From assembly GCA_031316115.1 (NCBI GenBank), contig JALDRC010000008.1, positions 62,001 to 126,000 on the forward strand: DNA of 64,000 bases. The letters run 5' to 3'. The position numbers and the translations under genes were made by a program. Shown here piece after piece: positions 29,051 through 38,269 of this stretch (position 1 is the stretch's first letter; every line of letters starts with the position of its first letter). The notes beneath the pieces are model-generated. The model did not search any database. It was not told where the DNA came from and saw only the letters and a list, made by a program, of their open reading frames with translations. Source of the DNA: Nitrososphaeraceae archaeon. Lineage in GTDB: Archaea > Thermoproteota > Nitrososphaeria > Nitrososphaerales > Nitrososphaeraceae.

Positions 29051-29302
29051 ATGAGTACATGGAGGAAGGAATTTATTATTTTTCAATATGTCAACCGTAG
29101 TTTGAAAAATACAGTGAATCTAAAAGTGGATTATTATTATAAGTTAGAAAGCAGAGATAAAGCAGTCAGAAATATTATCTTATTATCAAATACTGTAAAA
29201 TTGTTAAATCTATTTCAGAAAGCAAATGATCTTGAGACTAGTAAACACAAAATCTATGAATTCAAGAAAACTCGATTGTACTATATCTACCAATATATAT
29301 GA
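29051..29302 (+). CDS. Possible small basic protein
   Basis: 83 codons from ATG 29051. The product is basic and rich in Lys, Asn, Tyr and Leu. No motif or signal is seen. The frame is longer than most chance frames in this AT-rich DNA, but no ribosome site or neighbour supports it. Confidence 0.3.
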   Translation: MSTWRKEFIIFQYVNRSLKNTVNLKVDYYYKLESRDKAVRNIILLSNTVKLLNLFQKANDLETSKHKIYEFKKTRLYYIYQYI

Positions 29303-29485
29303 TACAAAAAAGTTGAATATGTTTTTGTAAAGGGATTAGTATGATATCTATTGTTTAATACATCAATTGTGATTGTTCAATAGGTAAAAATCATAACCTA
29401 GCTATTTATAAAAAACAAAAACTTTGTGATACAAATAGCCTACAATTAAATACCGAAAACATACGATGTTACAAGATAGGTAGTG

Positions 29486-30136
29486 ATGACTAATATGGAT
29501 CTATCTCATAATGCGAAACCAGCATTAATAGTGATCGATGTTCAAAACGGGTTTGTCAGCAAGGGGGGATCTTATGACCTTCTTGGAATTAAATTAGATA
29601 ACTACCAAAAAGTGATTCCAAAGATAAAAGAACTCATAAAATTGTGTAGAAGTGTGAATATCCCTATTTTTTATACACAAGCTGTAAGAGAGCCTTCTGG
29701 AATAGATCTGTTGACGAGAACTCACAGGATTTTACCAAAATCAAGAGAAGAAAGAATCAAGACAAGACCCATATGTGTAAGAGGTACTTGGGATTCGAGG
29801 ATAATCGAAGAGGTCAAACCAATTGGAAAGGACCATATAATTATTAAAAGAAGAGATTCTGCTTTTCAAGATACAGAAACAGAGGTATGGTTAAAAAGTA
29901 TAGGAATAGACACGTTAATTTTCTGTGGGATAGATACTTCCATATGTGTAGAAACCTCTTTAAGAGATGGATTCAATAGAGGATATGATGTTATTCTAAT
30001 ATCAGATGCTACGGCATCAAGTAATCTTCAACATTATAAAACAACACTTGAACATGTAAAGGAGTATTATGGAATGATTTTAAGTGTTAAAGAATTAAAG
30101 AACATCTTTAAAGCTCTGTTTTTACCTCGATTATAA
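29486..30136 (+). CDS. Isochorismatase-family cysteine hydrolase
   Basis: About 216 residues. The family features are present: an N-terminal Ala-Leu-Ile-Val-Ile-Asp-Val-Gln-Asn strand (catalytic Asp), a central Lys-Arg region, and the nucleophile Cys in Gly-Ile-Asp-Thr-Ser-Ile-Cys-Val, followed by Asp-Gly-Phe-Asn-Arg-Gly and a Ser-Asp-Ala-Thr-Ala-Ser strand. Members hydrolyse amides or vinyl ethers (nicotinamide, carbamoylsarcosine, isochorismate). The substrate is not determined by sequence. ATG 29486 directly follows a GTG; either could start it. Confidence 0.85.
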   Translation: MTNMDLSHNAKPALIVIDVQNGFVSKGGSYDLLGIKLDNYQKVIPKIKELIKLCRSVNIPIFYTQAVREPSGIDLLTRTHRILPKSREERIKTRPICVRGTWDSRIIEEVKPIGKDHIIIKRRDSAFQDTETEVWLKSIGIDTLIFCGIDTSICVETSLRDGFNRGYDVILISDATASSNLQHYKTTLEHVKEYYGMILSVKELKNIFKALFLPRL

Positions 30137-30488
30137 ATTACACCAAAAGTTCGGTGAGAACTCTAACTTGATTCCTAGAGAATGTGTCTATAGGGGATTC
30201 GAATTTAGTCCCACCAGCCTTCTACTAATTTTTCATTTTCTAATTGTCTGTTAAATTTTGTGTATCGCATCTAGTTAGGAAAGCTGATTTTCTAAAATTA
30301 GTTAGAAATAATTATTGTGAAGAATACTTATGGAAAGGTTGTTCACTGGTAATTATTTTTGTTTATTTAAAACTAATGAGGTATTTTACAGAACTAAAGA
30401 TTATATAAAGCAAGATCATCCAAATTGTTCTTTTACAGTTTATATATTTCATCTTCTATTTTATAATTCTCAAATCGTTCCAAAAAAG
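30137..30488. other. Intergenic, no supported gene
   Basis: About 350 bp between convergent genes. A 71-codon frame starting at 30330 has no features (Cys/Phe/Tyr-rich) and overlaps the amidohydrolase remnant, so I reject it. Confidence 0.4.
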
Positions 30489-31605
30489 TTATTCTCTATA
30501 AACTATTTTTCCCTCTGCAATTACATTCTCAGGATAACTGGATAAAATGAATGGATCATCATTCCACATGGTCAAAGATGCTGTATATCCTGAGATTTGA
30601 CCTAGCCTTCTTGCCCCTATTATCTCCGCAGATTCTTTGGTTATTTTTGAAATAGCATCAGCCCTGGATAAACCAAAACGCAATAGATGTCGCAGGGAAT
30701 AAAATAGATTTCTCTGTAATATCACAGGATGATCACTCATCAAGGCAAACTTGGCTTTGGATTTTACTAATTTTTGAACATTTCGCCAACTTTCGTTTCT
30801 TAGTTCAACTTTGTAAGCAAAAGAATCCAATGGGCCATAAACAATAGGAATCGAAAGATCTCTTAGATGCGAAAAGATTCTTTCATTAGAAACATCAAAC
30901 AAATGATTCGCTATCGCCTTTATTTTGAATTCTTTGATCAAATCCAATAAAATCATTATATCGTCTTCTTTATGAACATGTACCATGAGATTTATTTTAT
31001 TAGATAGAATATCGATGAAAACTTCAGTGGTTGGATCTATCTCTTCTCTGACTTTCTTTTTATTCTTCAAAAGTGTCATTGTTTTTGTTGCCTTGATTAG
31101 ATTATCCCGAAGTAATGCTAACGTCCCCATCCTAGTATATGGTCTATTACCTTTCCAATCTATAGTACTTGGATTATAACCTAAGGCTGTTTTTATTCCA
31201 ACATCAGAAATATATGCATCCCCAATATTGGATACATAATTTTTTACAAGTATCCTTTACCACTTATTATATTTCCACTTCCTGGAAGAACAACTGAGTA
31301 GAGAACTCCAAAAGCAACAGACTCTTTAAAGGATGAATCATCCATATAGACACTATGCAAAGCATTGCCTAATGGAAATATGGATTCCATATGTTCATTT
31401 GCTTCTTCCTCAATTGCTGGTTCTCCCGAACGAACCATTCCAATATGACTATGTGCATCTATAAAGTCTTGGATAACTGCTCCGCACTCATAAGTTAAAT
31501 CATGATTTCCTGAGGGTTTTTTCTGACCTACATATGTTATAATGTCTTTTTCTAATCCAATAAAACAATCTTTTAGTTCATTAAAACCATCGAACAGAAT
31601 CTGCT
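30489..31605 (-). pseudogene. Amidohydrolase (metal-dependent hydrolase), frameshifted and 5'-truncated
   Basis: Coding sequence runs from about 31605 to 30489 on the minus strand. The N-terminal part has the metal motif Asp-Ala-His-Ser-His followed by Met-Val-Arg-Ser-Gly-Glu-Pro. After Ile-Ser-Gly-Lys-Gly a single base is missing (near 31258), and the other frame continues Leu-Val-Lys-Asn-Tyr ... Arg-Met-Gly-Thr and on to the C-terminal Ser-Asp-His-Pro-Val motif with the metal-binding Asp. A stop (TAG) close upstream of the Asn-terminal segment and no start codon show that the 5' end is also lost. If the single-base gap is a sequencing artefact, only the 5' truncation remains. Confidence 0.7.
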
Positions 31606-31734
31606 AGTTTAATTTATTATTAACAGATAATTAGAGGATGATGACAATGGTAATTCATACATTTAATAATCTTCTGGTTTTAAAACTAATAACAAAGAGG
31701 TTAATTTCAAATATATGATGATGTTCTTAATCAT

Positions 31735-32127
31735 ATGGAAAATAGTGTTGGATATGATAAGATCAAACATTTAGTAGAGGTAGAGGAACATATTCTCGCT
31801 GTATTTACTATGAATACAAATGGAACAATGGGAAATCTGAATATAGCAAAAGATATAGATTTAGATAAAAATCATATCGAAAGTATATTCTCTATTCTTC
31901 AGAATAGTCAAGATAAAGTCAAAATTGATAATAATGGTGAGACGATAAAACAACTAGGTAAGATAAAATGGAAAATTTTTGAATTTGAAAGATTTAGAAT
32001 TTTACAGATATTTGACCGTGAAACTGTGATAGTTTTAATAAAGGCGAATACCAGTTTAAATGAAACAGTTGACAATATTTTAGGTTACTACTATGAAGAG
32101 GAAAATATACCAAAAAGTCTTTTTTGA
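31735..32127 (+). CDS. Small roadblock-like protein, unknown function
   Basis: 130 residues, ATG start, no membrane segment. The N-terminal helix-strand unit with Phe-Thr-Met-Asn-Thr-Asn-Gly-Thr-Met-Gly, middle helix Ser-Ile-Phe-Ser-Ile-Leu-Gln and C-terminal strands with Arg-Glu-Thr-Val-Ile-Val-Leu-Ile-Lys look like a compact alpha/beta regulatory fold, similar in size to the protein at 26314-26706. It is separated from the antiporter by 240 bp on the same strand. No function can be assigned. Confidence 0.5.
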   Translation: MENSVGYDKIKHLVEVEEHILAVFTMNTNGTMGNLNIAKDIDLDKNHIESIFSILQNSQDKVKIDNNGETIKQLGKIKWKIFEFERFRILQIFDRETVIVLIKANTSLNETVDNILGYYYEEENIPKSLF

Positions 32128-32367
32128 TAATTTTATTGTTCTTACATTAATAAATTTGATATTTTTATGATCATTGAACCAATCAAGATTCTAATTATTT
32201 AGGATACCAATAAATTTGAAGTAATTATGTCCATAATATAGATTAGATCTTTTTCTATTATGTTATATTGAAGTCAATTTAAAATCCCTATTATATTCTA
32301 GTTTAAAAGCTATGAATTTGTTTTATGAATCACACTTATATTATATTATTCTAATAATCAATAACCT

Positions 32368-33582
32368 ATGGCAGTAGGTACAGAATCATCTACGATATTT
32401 ATCCATGTAGTGATTTCATTATCTCTGTTACTATTTACTTCAAAAATATTTGCAGAACTTTTTCACAGAATAAAGCTGCCAATAGTATTGGGCGAACTAT
32501 TGGCTGGGATGATCATAGGTCCATATGCCTTAGGCGGTTTAATAGTGTTCGATGGAGAACCTCTGGTTGACCTCGATGAAACAATAAAACACATAGGCGA
32601 GTTAGCGGCTATAGTAATTCTTTTTGTGGCAGGATTAGAAATAACTCCAAGAGAGTTTCTAAAAGGTGGGGTAAGTGCGTTTACAATAGGTGCGCTAGGA
32701 GTGATTATACCATTTTTCGCAGGTTTTATGATATTTACGCTATATGGACTGGAGTTGTTACAGATTCTACTTATTGCTACTGCATTGACTGCAACTAGTA
32801 TTGCTATATCGATACAAGTATTGACATCTTTGGGAAAAATGCAATCAAAGGAAGCTAGATTGATTCTGGGAGCCGCAATAGTTGATGATATTTTAGCTAT
32901 TGCAGTATTATCAGTTGTTCTCACAATGGTTCAAACAGGCAATACAACTCCAGATGTTATCGATATTTCAATTCTAATTTTGAAAATCTTAGGACTCTTT
33001 GCGGCTCTACTGATAGGTTCAATTTTGATTGTTCCAAGGATATTACATCGTGAAAGACTATGGAAATCCCGTGGAAGTATAGAAGGAATAACTACTGCAA
33101 TTTTCTTTGGTGGTGCAGGAATTGCTGCTATTGTAGGACTGTCTCCCATAGTAGGAGCTTTTGCTATTGGTATGGCAGTAGCCAGTACACGTTTAATTAA
33201 ACAAGTTGAAGAATATGTTCACAAATTGCAAATTATCTTCGCCCCATTGTTTTTTGCAATAATAGGAGCTCAGGTAGATCTAAGAGGAGTGAATATTGAG
33301 GTTCTATCGATAGCAGGCATACTTGTTGCTGTAGCAATACTTACAAAGTTATTAGGTTGTGGTTTACCGTCATGGATATTTCTTAAAGATAAGACTAAGT
33401 CTATGCGAGTTGGAATAGGAATGGTATCAAGGGGAGAGGTTGGATTAATAGTAGCAGGGGTAGGTGCATCGTCAGGAGTATTATCTGGAGATATCTATAC
33501 AGCTATTATTATAATGGTAGCAGCTACGACGATAATAACACCTATTTGGCTTAAAAAGTCATATCAGAAAGAGCTAGCTTAG
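32368..33582 (+). CDS. CPA2-family Na+(K+)/H+ antiporter (Kef/Nha-like)
   Basis: 404 residues with about 12 hydrophobic helices and no C-terminal regulatory domain. Diagnostic features are Gly-Glu-Leu-Leu-Ala-Gly-Met-Ile-Ile-Gly-Pro (about 41-51), Leu-Glu-Ile-Thr-Pro, and the ion-binding Ile-Val-Asp-Asp-Ile-Leu double Asp (about residue 173). The Asp-Asp pair is typical of electrogenic antiporters. It would exchange Na+ or K+ for H+ across the cytoplasmic membrane. ATG start; followed by two small genes on the same strand. Confidence 0.88.
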   Translation: MAVGTESSTIFIHVVISLSLLLFTSKIFAELFHRIKLPIVLGELLAGMIIGPYALGGLIVFDGEPLVDLDETIKHIGELAAIVILFVAGLEITPREFLKGGVSAFTIGALGVIIPFFAGFMIFTLYGLELLQILLIATALTATSIAISIQVLTSLGKMQSKEARLILGAAIVDDILAIAVLSVVLTMVQTGNTTPDVIDISILILKILGLFAALLIGSILIVPRILHRERLWKSRGSIEGITTAIFFGGAGIAAIVGLSPIVGAFAIGMAVASTRLIKQVEEYVHKLQIIFAPLFFAIIGAQVDLRGVNIEVLSIAGILVAVAILTKLLGCGLPSWIFLKDKTKSMRVGIGMVSRGEVGLIVAGVGASSGVLSGDIYTAIIIMVAATTIITPIWLKKSYQKELA

Positions 33583-33660
33583 GTCAATTGATTATTCACT
33601 AAAAATTATTTCTTTATAGCAAAGAGTTAACTAGAAGAATAACGTAATTACAAAACAGAG

Positions 33661-33927
33661 ATGAGTGAATTCGCTTTTTTTAGATTTTTAAGTTATAATC
33701 TTCTCACCGAGGAAGAAAAGGAAAACAAAGAAGAAATTATTAATCTGACGGAGGAGGTGTTGGATGCAAAGGGTTTAGAATGTGATTCAAGAATAAGCAA
33801 GCTCTCTAGAGAGGAAATAGAAGAAATTTTAAAGGAAGTCAGAAAAAAACGTGAAAAGAAAAAGAAAACTAAAGATAATCAAGAGATTGAATCTGATTCG
33901 GTCGAGCAAGTTACTATATATAAATAA
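33661..33927 (+). CDS. Small charged protein, unknown
   Basis: 88 residues, ATG start. Highly charged (Glu/Lys-rich) with an N-terminal aromatic patch (Phe-Ala-Phe-Phe-Arg-Phe-Leu) and a helical Glu-Glu-Ile-Glu-Glu-Ile-Leu-Lys-Glu core. No motif recognised. It lies 78 bp after the antiporter and 26 bp before the next gene, so it may be in the same transcript. Confidence 0.5.
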   Translation: MSEFAFFRFLSYNLLTEEEKENKEEIINLTEEVLDAKGLECDSRISKLSREEIEEILKEVRKKREKKKKTKDNQEIESDSVEQVTIYK

Positions 33928-33953
33928 TCTACATTAATAAAATAAATCTAGGA

Positions 33954-34271
33954 ATGAGCAATAATTCTTCAACGCCTGTTTGGCCCCTGATAACTGGAGT
34001 TGCTACTTTAGCTTTAAGTGCAATATTAGTTATATTAAAATCTGGCATTCTTGTTGCAATTCTCTTTCTTTTGTTAGGTGCTTCACTTGTTTTAGCATGG
34101 TATTATTTTTATAGTAAAAAAAAATTTCCATTACGAAAGAAAGGTTCTGAATGTGCTTGTCAAGTCTGTAACCATGATAACTCTGATGCATGCTTTTCTA
34201 ATAAATGCGCTTGTTGTATAATAATGAAAGATAACAAAATTATAGGACATTCAAATAATCCACTGCAATAA
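33954..34271 (+). CDS. Two-helix membrane protein with Cys-rich tail
   Basis: 105 residues. Two transmembrane helices (about 9-26 and 27-50, close together) are followed by a basic stretch and a cytoplasmic-or-exterior tail. The tail holds seven Cys: Cys-Ala-Cys-x-x-Cys, a single Cys, and Cys-Ala-Cys-Cys. Such clusters may bind Zn, Cu or an Fe-S centre. The family is not recognised. It follows the antiporter and a small charged protein on the same strand. Confidence 0.55.
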   Translation: MSNNSSTPVWPLITGVATLALSAILVILKSGILVAILFLLLGASLVLAWYYFYSKKKFPLRKKGSECACQVCNHDNSDACFSNKCACCIIMKDNKIIGHSNNPLQ

Positions 34272-35031
34272 ATAACAACCTAAAAATTTGTATTATTAAA
34301 AAAATTAGATATTGTAAAAACTCCAAATTAAAAGAAAAATAAAAATAAATTTATTTAAACAACAAGTCAGATATTTTTATTCATGGAAAAGTATCTTATT
34401 GTGTTGAAAAAATAAAATTCCGTTGAAATTATTTAATAATTTAGAAAAGTTTAATTTCGTATTTCATTTTTTAAAAATGCTATTATATGTTCTAAATTTG
34501 TAGTGAAATAAAAAAAAGTATTATGGTTTTTTAATTGTAAAACTGTCGATTTTTTTATCATTATTGTTAATAAATTCTCCAAAGAGTGTCTTCCCGTCTT
34601 CTAGGAAATTAAGATTCAGAAAACCAAACCGTTCGTCTTGTTGAAAGTTTGTAAAATGATTAGAGTCTGTAAGTTTATGTAATTTAGCTCCTCCAGTTCC
34701 CACAATAAGGAAGATTATACCATCTGGAGCGTTGTATGAAGTAGTATTGTTTTCAGTGATAATGGGATTCAAGGGATCGTCGTCGTTAAACATTAAAGGA
34801 AATGTTCTTTGATAATTATGGGTATGTGCTTGTATTGTTAAATCCACTTTATTATTTTCAAATAAAGGATGTAATACTTCTATCAATTTACTTTTCATCT
34901 TGACATATGAATTTGGTGATGTATATAGGGGATTATGTAGGAAAGAGATTATCCAATTAATTTTAGGATTAGATTTAGCATTTTTTAGGTCATTTTCTGC
35001 AAATTTATACTGTTCTGACTCTGAATCATAT

Positions 35032-35039
35032 GGAATAGC
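35032..35039. repeat. Target-site duplication, left copy (8 bp)
   Basis: GGAATAGC directly abuts the left end of the IS and recurs at 35761-35768. Confidence 0.9.
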
Positions 35040-35760
35040 GGTTCTGTTAACTTAAGCAGAAACAGCTATAGCTAAGAACTTTATATTTATCGTATGAATC
35101 AAATCAAATTTGAAAGAAATAGAACAGCTTCTTTTATTGTAATGTATTCTCTTTATCTGTACTTTCTTGGTTTGAGCCTACGCAGTACATCTAAAGCATT
35201 AGTAGTATTTAGAGATGATAAAAGGAGTCATGTTTCTGTTTGGAATTGGATACAAAGGTTTGGTTCCTGTCAGATCTACAAAAGAAAAAGAGTAACTGCT
35301 TTTATTATAGATGAAACAATTATTCAGATTGGTAGTCAACATTTTTGGTTATGGATATGTATAGAACCAATTAACTCTTCGGTGCTTGGAATCTATATTT
35401 CTGAAGAGAGAAACATGCTTGTTGCAGAAAAATTCATTAGATCATTAGTTACAAAATATGGAAAACATACTGTCTATACAGATGGCGGTACATGGTACGA
35501 GGAAGCGTGTCATGTAATTGAATTAAAACACTATCTACATTCTTCAATAGAAAAAAGTTTGATGGAAAGAGCAAACCAGTATTTTAAAGATAGAATTGAA
35601 TCATTTGATGATTACTATCCTTGTAAGCAAATTGAATGTAATCTATTTCATGTTCATAACTGGATACAATTCTTTACTTCTATGTATAACGATGTAATAA
35701 CAAATAATAACAATAATTTTTGGTTAAAGGAGGTGAATATTATCTTATCTTAACAGAGCC
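35040..35760 (+). mobile_element. IS6-like element, copy 6 (complete, intact, 721 bp)
   Basis: Ends are GGTTCTGTTAAC on the left and TTAACAGAGCC on the right. The perfect 8-bp duplication and intact transposase make this the clearest recent insertion in the window. It lies inside a phosphoesterase gene, in the opposite orientation. Eight-base duplications are the rule for the IS6 family. Confidence 0.92.
35094..35753 (+). CDS. IS6-like DDE transposase (copy 6)
   Basis: 219 residues with Ile-Ile-Asp-Glu-Thr, Tyr-Thr-Asp-Gly-Gly-Thr-Trp-Tyr and Leu-Met-Glu-Arg-Ala-Asn-Gln-Tyr motifs in order. The likely catalytic Asp, Asp and Glu are all present. The frame is unbroken from ATG to a stop within the right end. 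Confidence 0.88.
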   Translation: MNQIKFERNRTASFIVMYSLYLYFLGLSLRSTSKALVVFRDDKRSHVSVWNWIQRFGSCQIYKRKRVTAFIIDETIIQIGSQHFWLWICIEPINSSVLGIYISEERNMLVAEKFIRSLVTKYGKHTVYTDGGTWYEEACHVIELKHYLHSSIEKSLMERANQYFKDRIESFDDYYPCKQIECNLFHVHNWIQFFTSMYNDVITNNNNNFWLKEVNIILS

Positions 35761-35768
35761 GGAATAGC
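35761..35768. repeat. Target-site duplication, right copy (8 bp)
   Basis: GGAATAGC, identical to 35032-35039. Confidence 0.9.
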
Positions 35769-36197
35769 TGTTGTTAAGGCTAAAAAATGAATATTTTCAT
35801 AATCAAAAGAATAGTATTGAGATTGCAAATCAAATTCATCCATGTATTGGTTAGAGAGAGGTTCAGGTTTATCCTTATTTCCTAAAATAATCTTCATAAC
35901 AGATCTGAAAGGTTGTATTTGATCTAACCAACAGTCACCCGTTGACTGATATGAGTTATCCCCTAGTGATAATATTAATTCTGGTTTGTAATTTAAAATG
36001 GACTTTACAGTTGATTCACTATTTGAATTACAATCCCAATCACCTACTGCTATAACATTGAATTCTGAGGAATTTGCAAATGCAACAATAAAATTATTGG
36101 GATAAAAAATGAGAGAAAATGAGCAGATAATTAAAAGGGGGACCAACATTAACAAATCATATTTATGTTCATCTAATGAAATTTTTTCTGTGAACAT

Positions 36198-36533
36198 ACT
36201 TGAATGATTAAGCTGTTAATATATTTACCTTTGGAAAAATCAGTAAAACTTTATTATTAGATTTAAATGAAAAGTTTGATTGTTAAAAACTATTTTGTTC
36301 TGTATTTTAATGATGTCAGTCTTAAGTTTGGCTAATTATCATATTATTGGTCACATTGCGTGAACTCCAAAATCTATTTTGTTGTTTCTATACTATAACG
36401 ATAGATTTTTATTTTTACTATATCATATGGTTTATCATTTGGGTTTTATTATAATAATAATTAAAAAAAAAGTATTAGAACTGATTATTTTGTATTTATT
36501 TATAATTAATTTCAATAGATTTGAGTAATATTA
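36198..36533. other. AT-rich gap, no gene seen
   Basis: About 340 bp; nothing recognised. It should contain the promoter of the disrupted phosphoesterase gene on the minus strand. Confidence 0.4.
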
Positions 36534-36872
36534 TTATTCATTTATGTTCATCCTTTTGCAATAAGCTTCGATTATGTGCTCTAATGCTTTTTCTTCTTCT
36601 TTTGCAGCAAAAACGAACTCTTCGTAGTAATTGAGCTCCTGGATTCTCTTTATTAGACTAAAAAACTCATTACGCTGATGATCTTCCAAATCAGATAATT
36701 TTATAATAGCATTTTGATCAAATATGGATCTGATTAGAGTTAGTTGAATTAATAATCTATTAAATCTAAGAATTGCAAAATATTTACGAAATATGTTGAT
36801 TCTATTATCCCTACCTATTTTTTCGAGGTCCGTTGATGAAGGCAATGGGAATTCTCTTAATCTTTCTACCAT
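36534..36872 (-). CDS. Small helical protein, unknown
   Basis: From ATG 36872 the product has 112 residues, helical throughout, with many Leu, Ile, Glu and Arg and a motif Asp-Leu-Glu-Asp-His-Gln-Arg-Asn-Glu-Phe. No membrane segment. A TTG seven codons upstream would add a hydrophobic start that looks spurious. Family not recognised. It lies just before the IS at 37064. Confidence 0.45.
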   Translation of the reverse strand: MVERLREFPLPSSTDLEKIGRDNRINIFRKYFAILRFNRLLIQLTLIRSIFDQNAIIKLSDLEDHQRNEFFSLIKRIQELNYYEEFVFAAKEEEKALEHIIEAYCKRMNINE

Positions 36873-37055
36873 CAAGGTATATAAAAAAAACAACGTTTAA
36901 AGATTTTTGAAGCAGCTCTATCAGAAGCGTCATTCCCAGAAAAATTGAACTAAAATTATTTAAGATATCAGAACATTTCACAAATTTATCATTAATAGTA
37001 AAAATACAAGCAAATGTGGGAATAATAAGGTTATTCAAGTTTGTTTGAATTCCTT

Positions 37056-37063
37056 AGAATATA
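37056..37063. repeat. Target-site duplication, left copy (8 bp)
   Basis: AGAATATA abuts the left end of the IS and recurs at 37781-37788. Confidence 0.88.
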
Positions 37064-37780
37064 GGCTGTGTTAATTTAAGATAATATTCACCTCCTTTAA
37101 TAAAAAATCATGATTATTATTTACTATCATATCATTGTACATAGAAACAAAGAATTGTATCCAGTTATACACATGAAATAGATTACATTCTTCTTTGATA
37201 CAAGGATAATAATCATCAAAACTTTCTATCCTGTCTTTCAAAAACTGGTTTGCTCTTTCCATCAAACTTTTCTGAATAAGTGTGGATAGTGTTTTAATCC
37301 AATTATGTTACATGCTTATTCATACCAGGTACCACCATCTGTATAGACGGTATGTTTTCAATATTTTGATACAAACGATCGAATGAATTTCTCAGCAACA
37401 ATCATGCTTCTCTCTTCTGATATATAGATTCCAAGTACAAAACTGTGAACTGGTTCTATACATATCCATAACCAAAAATGTTGACTACCAATCTGAATAA
37501 TTGTTTCATCTATAATAAAAGCCGTAACTCTTTTTCTTTTGTAAACCTGACAGGATCCAAACCTCTGAATCCAGTTACAAACAGCAACATAACTCCTTTT
37601 ATCATCTCTAAATATTACTAATGCTTTAGACGTATTACGTAAACTCAATCCAAGAAAGTACAGATAAAGAGAATACATTACAATATAGTTAGATGTTCTA
37701 TTTCTTTCAAATTTGATTTTATCCATATGAGAAATAGAATGTTGTTAGCTATAGCTTTTACTGCTTAAGTTAACACAGCC
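37064..37780 (-). mobile_element. IS6-like element, copy 7 (717 bp, dead transposase, perfect TSD)
   Basis: Both ends are GGCTGTGTTAA-type and an exact 8-bp duplication flanks the element. Its transposase has in-frame stops after Ser-Lys-Tyr and within the Tyr-Glu segment, and a short lesion further on. The lesion is the same one found in the fragment at 16662-16994. The element therefore descends from an already-broken copy or has been converted by it. Confidence 0.88.
37071..37726 (-). pseudogene. IS6-like transposase (copy 7), broken
   Basis: N-terminal 122 codons are open from ATG 37726 to a stop at 37358 (a TGA where intact copies read Gly). A TAA follows about 15 codons later, and the distal 64 codons are in another frame. 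The first Asp motif (Ile-Ile-Asp-Glu-Thr) and the Glu motif (Met-Glu-Arg-Ala-Asn-Gln) survive, but no full-length product is possible. Confidence 0.88.
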
Positions 37781-37788
37781 AGAATATA
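37781..37788. repeat. Target-site duplication, right copy (8 bp)
   Basis: AGAATATA, identical to 37056-37063. Confidence 0.88.
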
Positions 37789-38269
37789 ACATAAAAATTC
37801 AACATCTACATGTCTTACAGAATTTCTCTACTAAGGATATTGTCATTGTCGATAAAGAAGAAGCAAAAATAATAAAAAAAGTCTTATTTAATCATCGCAT
37901 GAAAGAGTTGTTTTTCCTGCATGAATATTTCATGGTGTCCTAAAATGAATTAAGAAAATAAAATTATTTAACTGTAGAAAATAAAATTGTTGTTTATTTA
38001 TTATGATTAATAAAAACATTTAATAAATAGTTAAATGAAGATAATAATTTATTAATTTAATTTTACCAAAGAATAACTTAAATGTTTAATTTAAAGATAT
38101 TTAAAGTAAAGATTATCTTTTTTGAAAAACATGTTCTTTTTTTCTTGACTTTATATTAAAAATTTTAGTAGGTAATTATTCTTTCGTAATAAAATGCCGA
38201 AAATATTGCTTTAATAATTTAAGGTCTAACATATATAAATAAGAATTACCTGTTGAATATCTTAAAATC
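37789..38269. other. AT-rich stretch with a possible short gene relic
   Basis: A plus-strand frame of about 50 codons without a start (about 37795-37943, ending Glu-Tyr-Phe-Met-Val-Ser) reads like protein. The frame appears to run through the IS insertion site to about 36950, also without a start. It may be a decayed gene. Nothing else is recognised. Confidence 0.3.

Larger units (their letters stand above)
34521..36197 (-). pseudogene. Secreted metallophosphoesterase, interrupted by an IS
   Basis: The two halves (36197-35769 and 35039-34521) belong to one gene. Removing the IS at 35040-35760 and one copy of its 8-bp target duplication restores a continuous frame of about 315 codons. The 5' half has a signal-like segment and the motifs Gly-Asp-Trp-Asp, Gly-Asp-Asn-Ser-Tyr and Gly-Asn-Lys-Asp (where the 410-residue paralogue at 19409-20641 has Gly-Asn-His-Glu). 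The 3' half has Phe-Leu-His-Asn-Pro and Gln-Ala-His-Thr-His-Asn-Tyr. The protein was a short paralogue of the intact phosphoesterase. The disruption is recent, because the duplication is perfect and no other lesion is seen. Confidence 0.88.

Noticed and set aside
30330-30545. 71-codon plus-strand frame
   Set aside because: Overlaps the end of the amidohydrolase remnant on the other strand and has random-looking Phe/Cys/Tyr content.
36811-37038. 75-codon minus-strand frame overlapping the small helical protein gene
   Set aside because: The overlapping frame at 36534-36872 is more protein-like; this one ends in the IS flank and has no features.
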